From assembly GCF_004211145.1 (NCBI RefSeq), contig NZ_SEBS01000025.1:1-52739 (forward strand): 52,739 nt of DNA. The letters run 5' to 3'. Numbering within the stretch: the stretch's first letter is position 1; the number at the start of each line of letters is the position of its first letter. This document shows, piece after piece, positions 52,639 through 52,739 of this stretch. The DNA is from Flavobacterium sp. (GTDB taxonomy: Bacteria > Bacteroidota > Bacteroidia > Flavobacteriales > Flavobacteriaceae). The position numbers and the translations under genes are program-made. Under the pieces are notes generated by a model. The model made no database searches, was not told the origin of the DNA, and saw only the letters and a program-made list of their open reading frames with translations.

Positions 52639-52739
52639 GGCAAGTCCTGCGCGACCAGCTCCTGTAGAATCCTCCAGGATGGGAACATAGCAAAGGTATA
52701 TGGTTGTAGCGGTGCGACGCAGGTCGCTTGCCATTTTTT
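52639..52739 (+). ncRNA. ffs: Signal recognition particle RNA (small bacterial type)
   Basis: The RNA forms a hairpin closed by GGCAAG with CTTGCC at the base. The apical part contains CAGGATGGGAACATAGCAAA, the Bacteroidetes form of the conserved SRP loop that binds Ffh. The stem near the base (TCCTGCG with CGCAGG) also pairs. A T-run after 52733 acts as terminator and reaches the window edge, so the end is not fully seen. It has a strong promoter and lies divergent from the glutaminyl cyclase gene. Confidence 0.93.

Overview
The window looks like chromosomal DNA of a Flavobacteriaceae bacterium, probably Flavobacterium or a close relative. The evidence is the family content (DUF5723 and DUF4349 proteins, YifB, split KdpD, Bacteroidetes-type SRP RNA), the matches to the Bacteroidetes -7 promoter element TAnnTTTG ahead of several genes, the weak ribosome binding sites, and the gene order pabB-tilS-dsbD. 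The DNA is fairly rich in CG dinucleotides for this group. I saw no phage, insertion sequence transposase, CRISPR array, tRNA or rRNA. Most genes are housekeeping or cell-envelope genes.

Layout. 1-500: two degenerate short-period repeat arrays. 499-2148: lpdA and a small membrane protein, then three 160-bp repeat copies that each carry a terminator-like hairpin. 2728-8564: a DUF4349 lipoprotein, then pabB, tilS and dsbD on the opposite strand. 8695-11251: an HTH/membrane-protein pair with a palindromic operator candidate, a PH-domain protein and a GAF histidine kinase. 11568-18782: yifB, a region of gene remnants, then a large hybrid histidine kinase whose probable operon includes a zinc metallopeptidase. 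18983-24799: a membrane protein, an aldehyde dehydrogenase, a DUF5723 outer-membrane protein, an RluA-type pseudouridine synthase, a four-helix-bundle gene enclosed by inverted repeats, and panB.

25137-36787 holds the largest system: an NTF2-like secreted protein, a NYN-LOTUS protein, then a potassium-uptake locus. That locus runs sigma54 response regulator, DUF7674-like protein, a 28-residue hydrophobic peptide, kdpF, kdpA, kdpB, kdpC, an outer-membrane porin, a KdpD sensor domain without a kinase, and a separate HAMP-PAS histidine kinase. The usual KdpD/KdpE pair is thus replaced by a split sensor and a sigma54-type activator.

36799-52739: small membrane protein, NUDIX hydrolase, flavin amine oxidase, glycine-zipper lipoprotein, GH1 beta-glucosidase, aminoglycoside-phosphotransferase-like kinase, L-serine ammonia-lyase, FkbM methyltransferase, dnaK with an unusual promoter region, a three-gene envelope cluster with two paralogous Cys-rich membrane proteins, an esterase lipoprotein, a glutaminyl cyclase and the SRP RNA at the right edge.

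The most unusual theme is the set of intergenic arrays with 7- or 8-bp period. At three loci they form inverted pairs, and one pair is a perfect 28-bp inverted repeat bounding the four-helix-bundle gene. That gene's own first codons resemble the repeat. All functional statements rest on reading the sequence and on recalled family knowledge; no database search was run.
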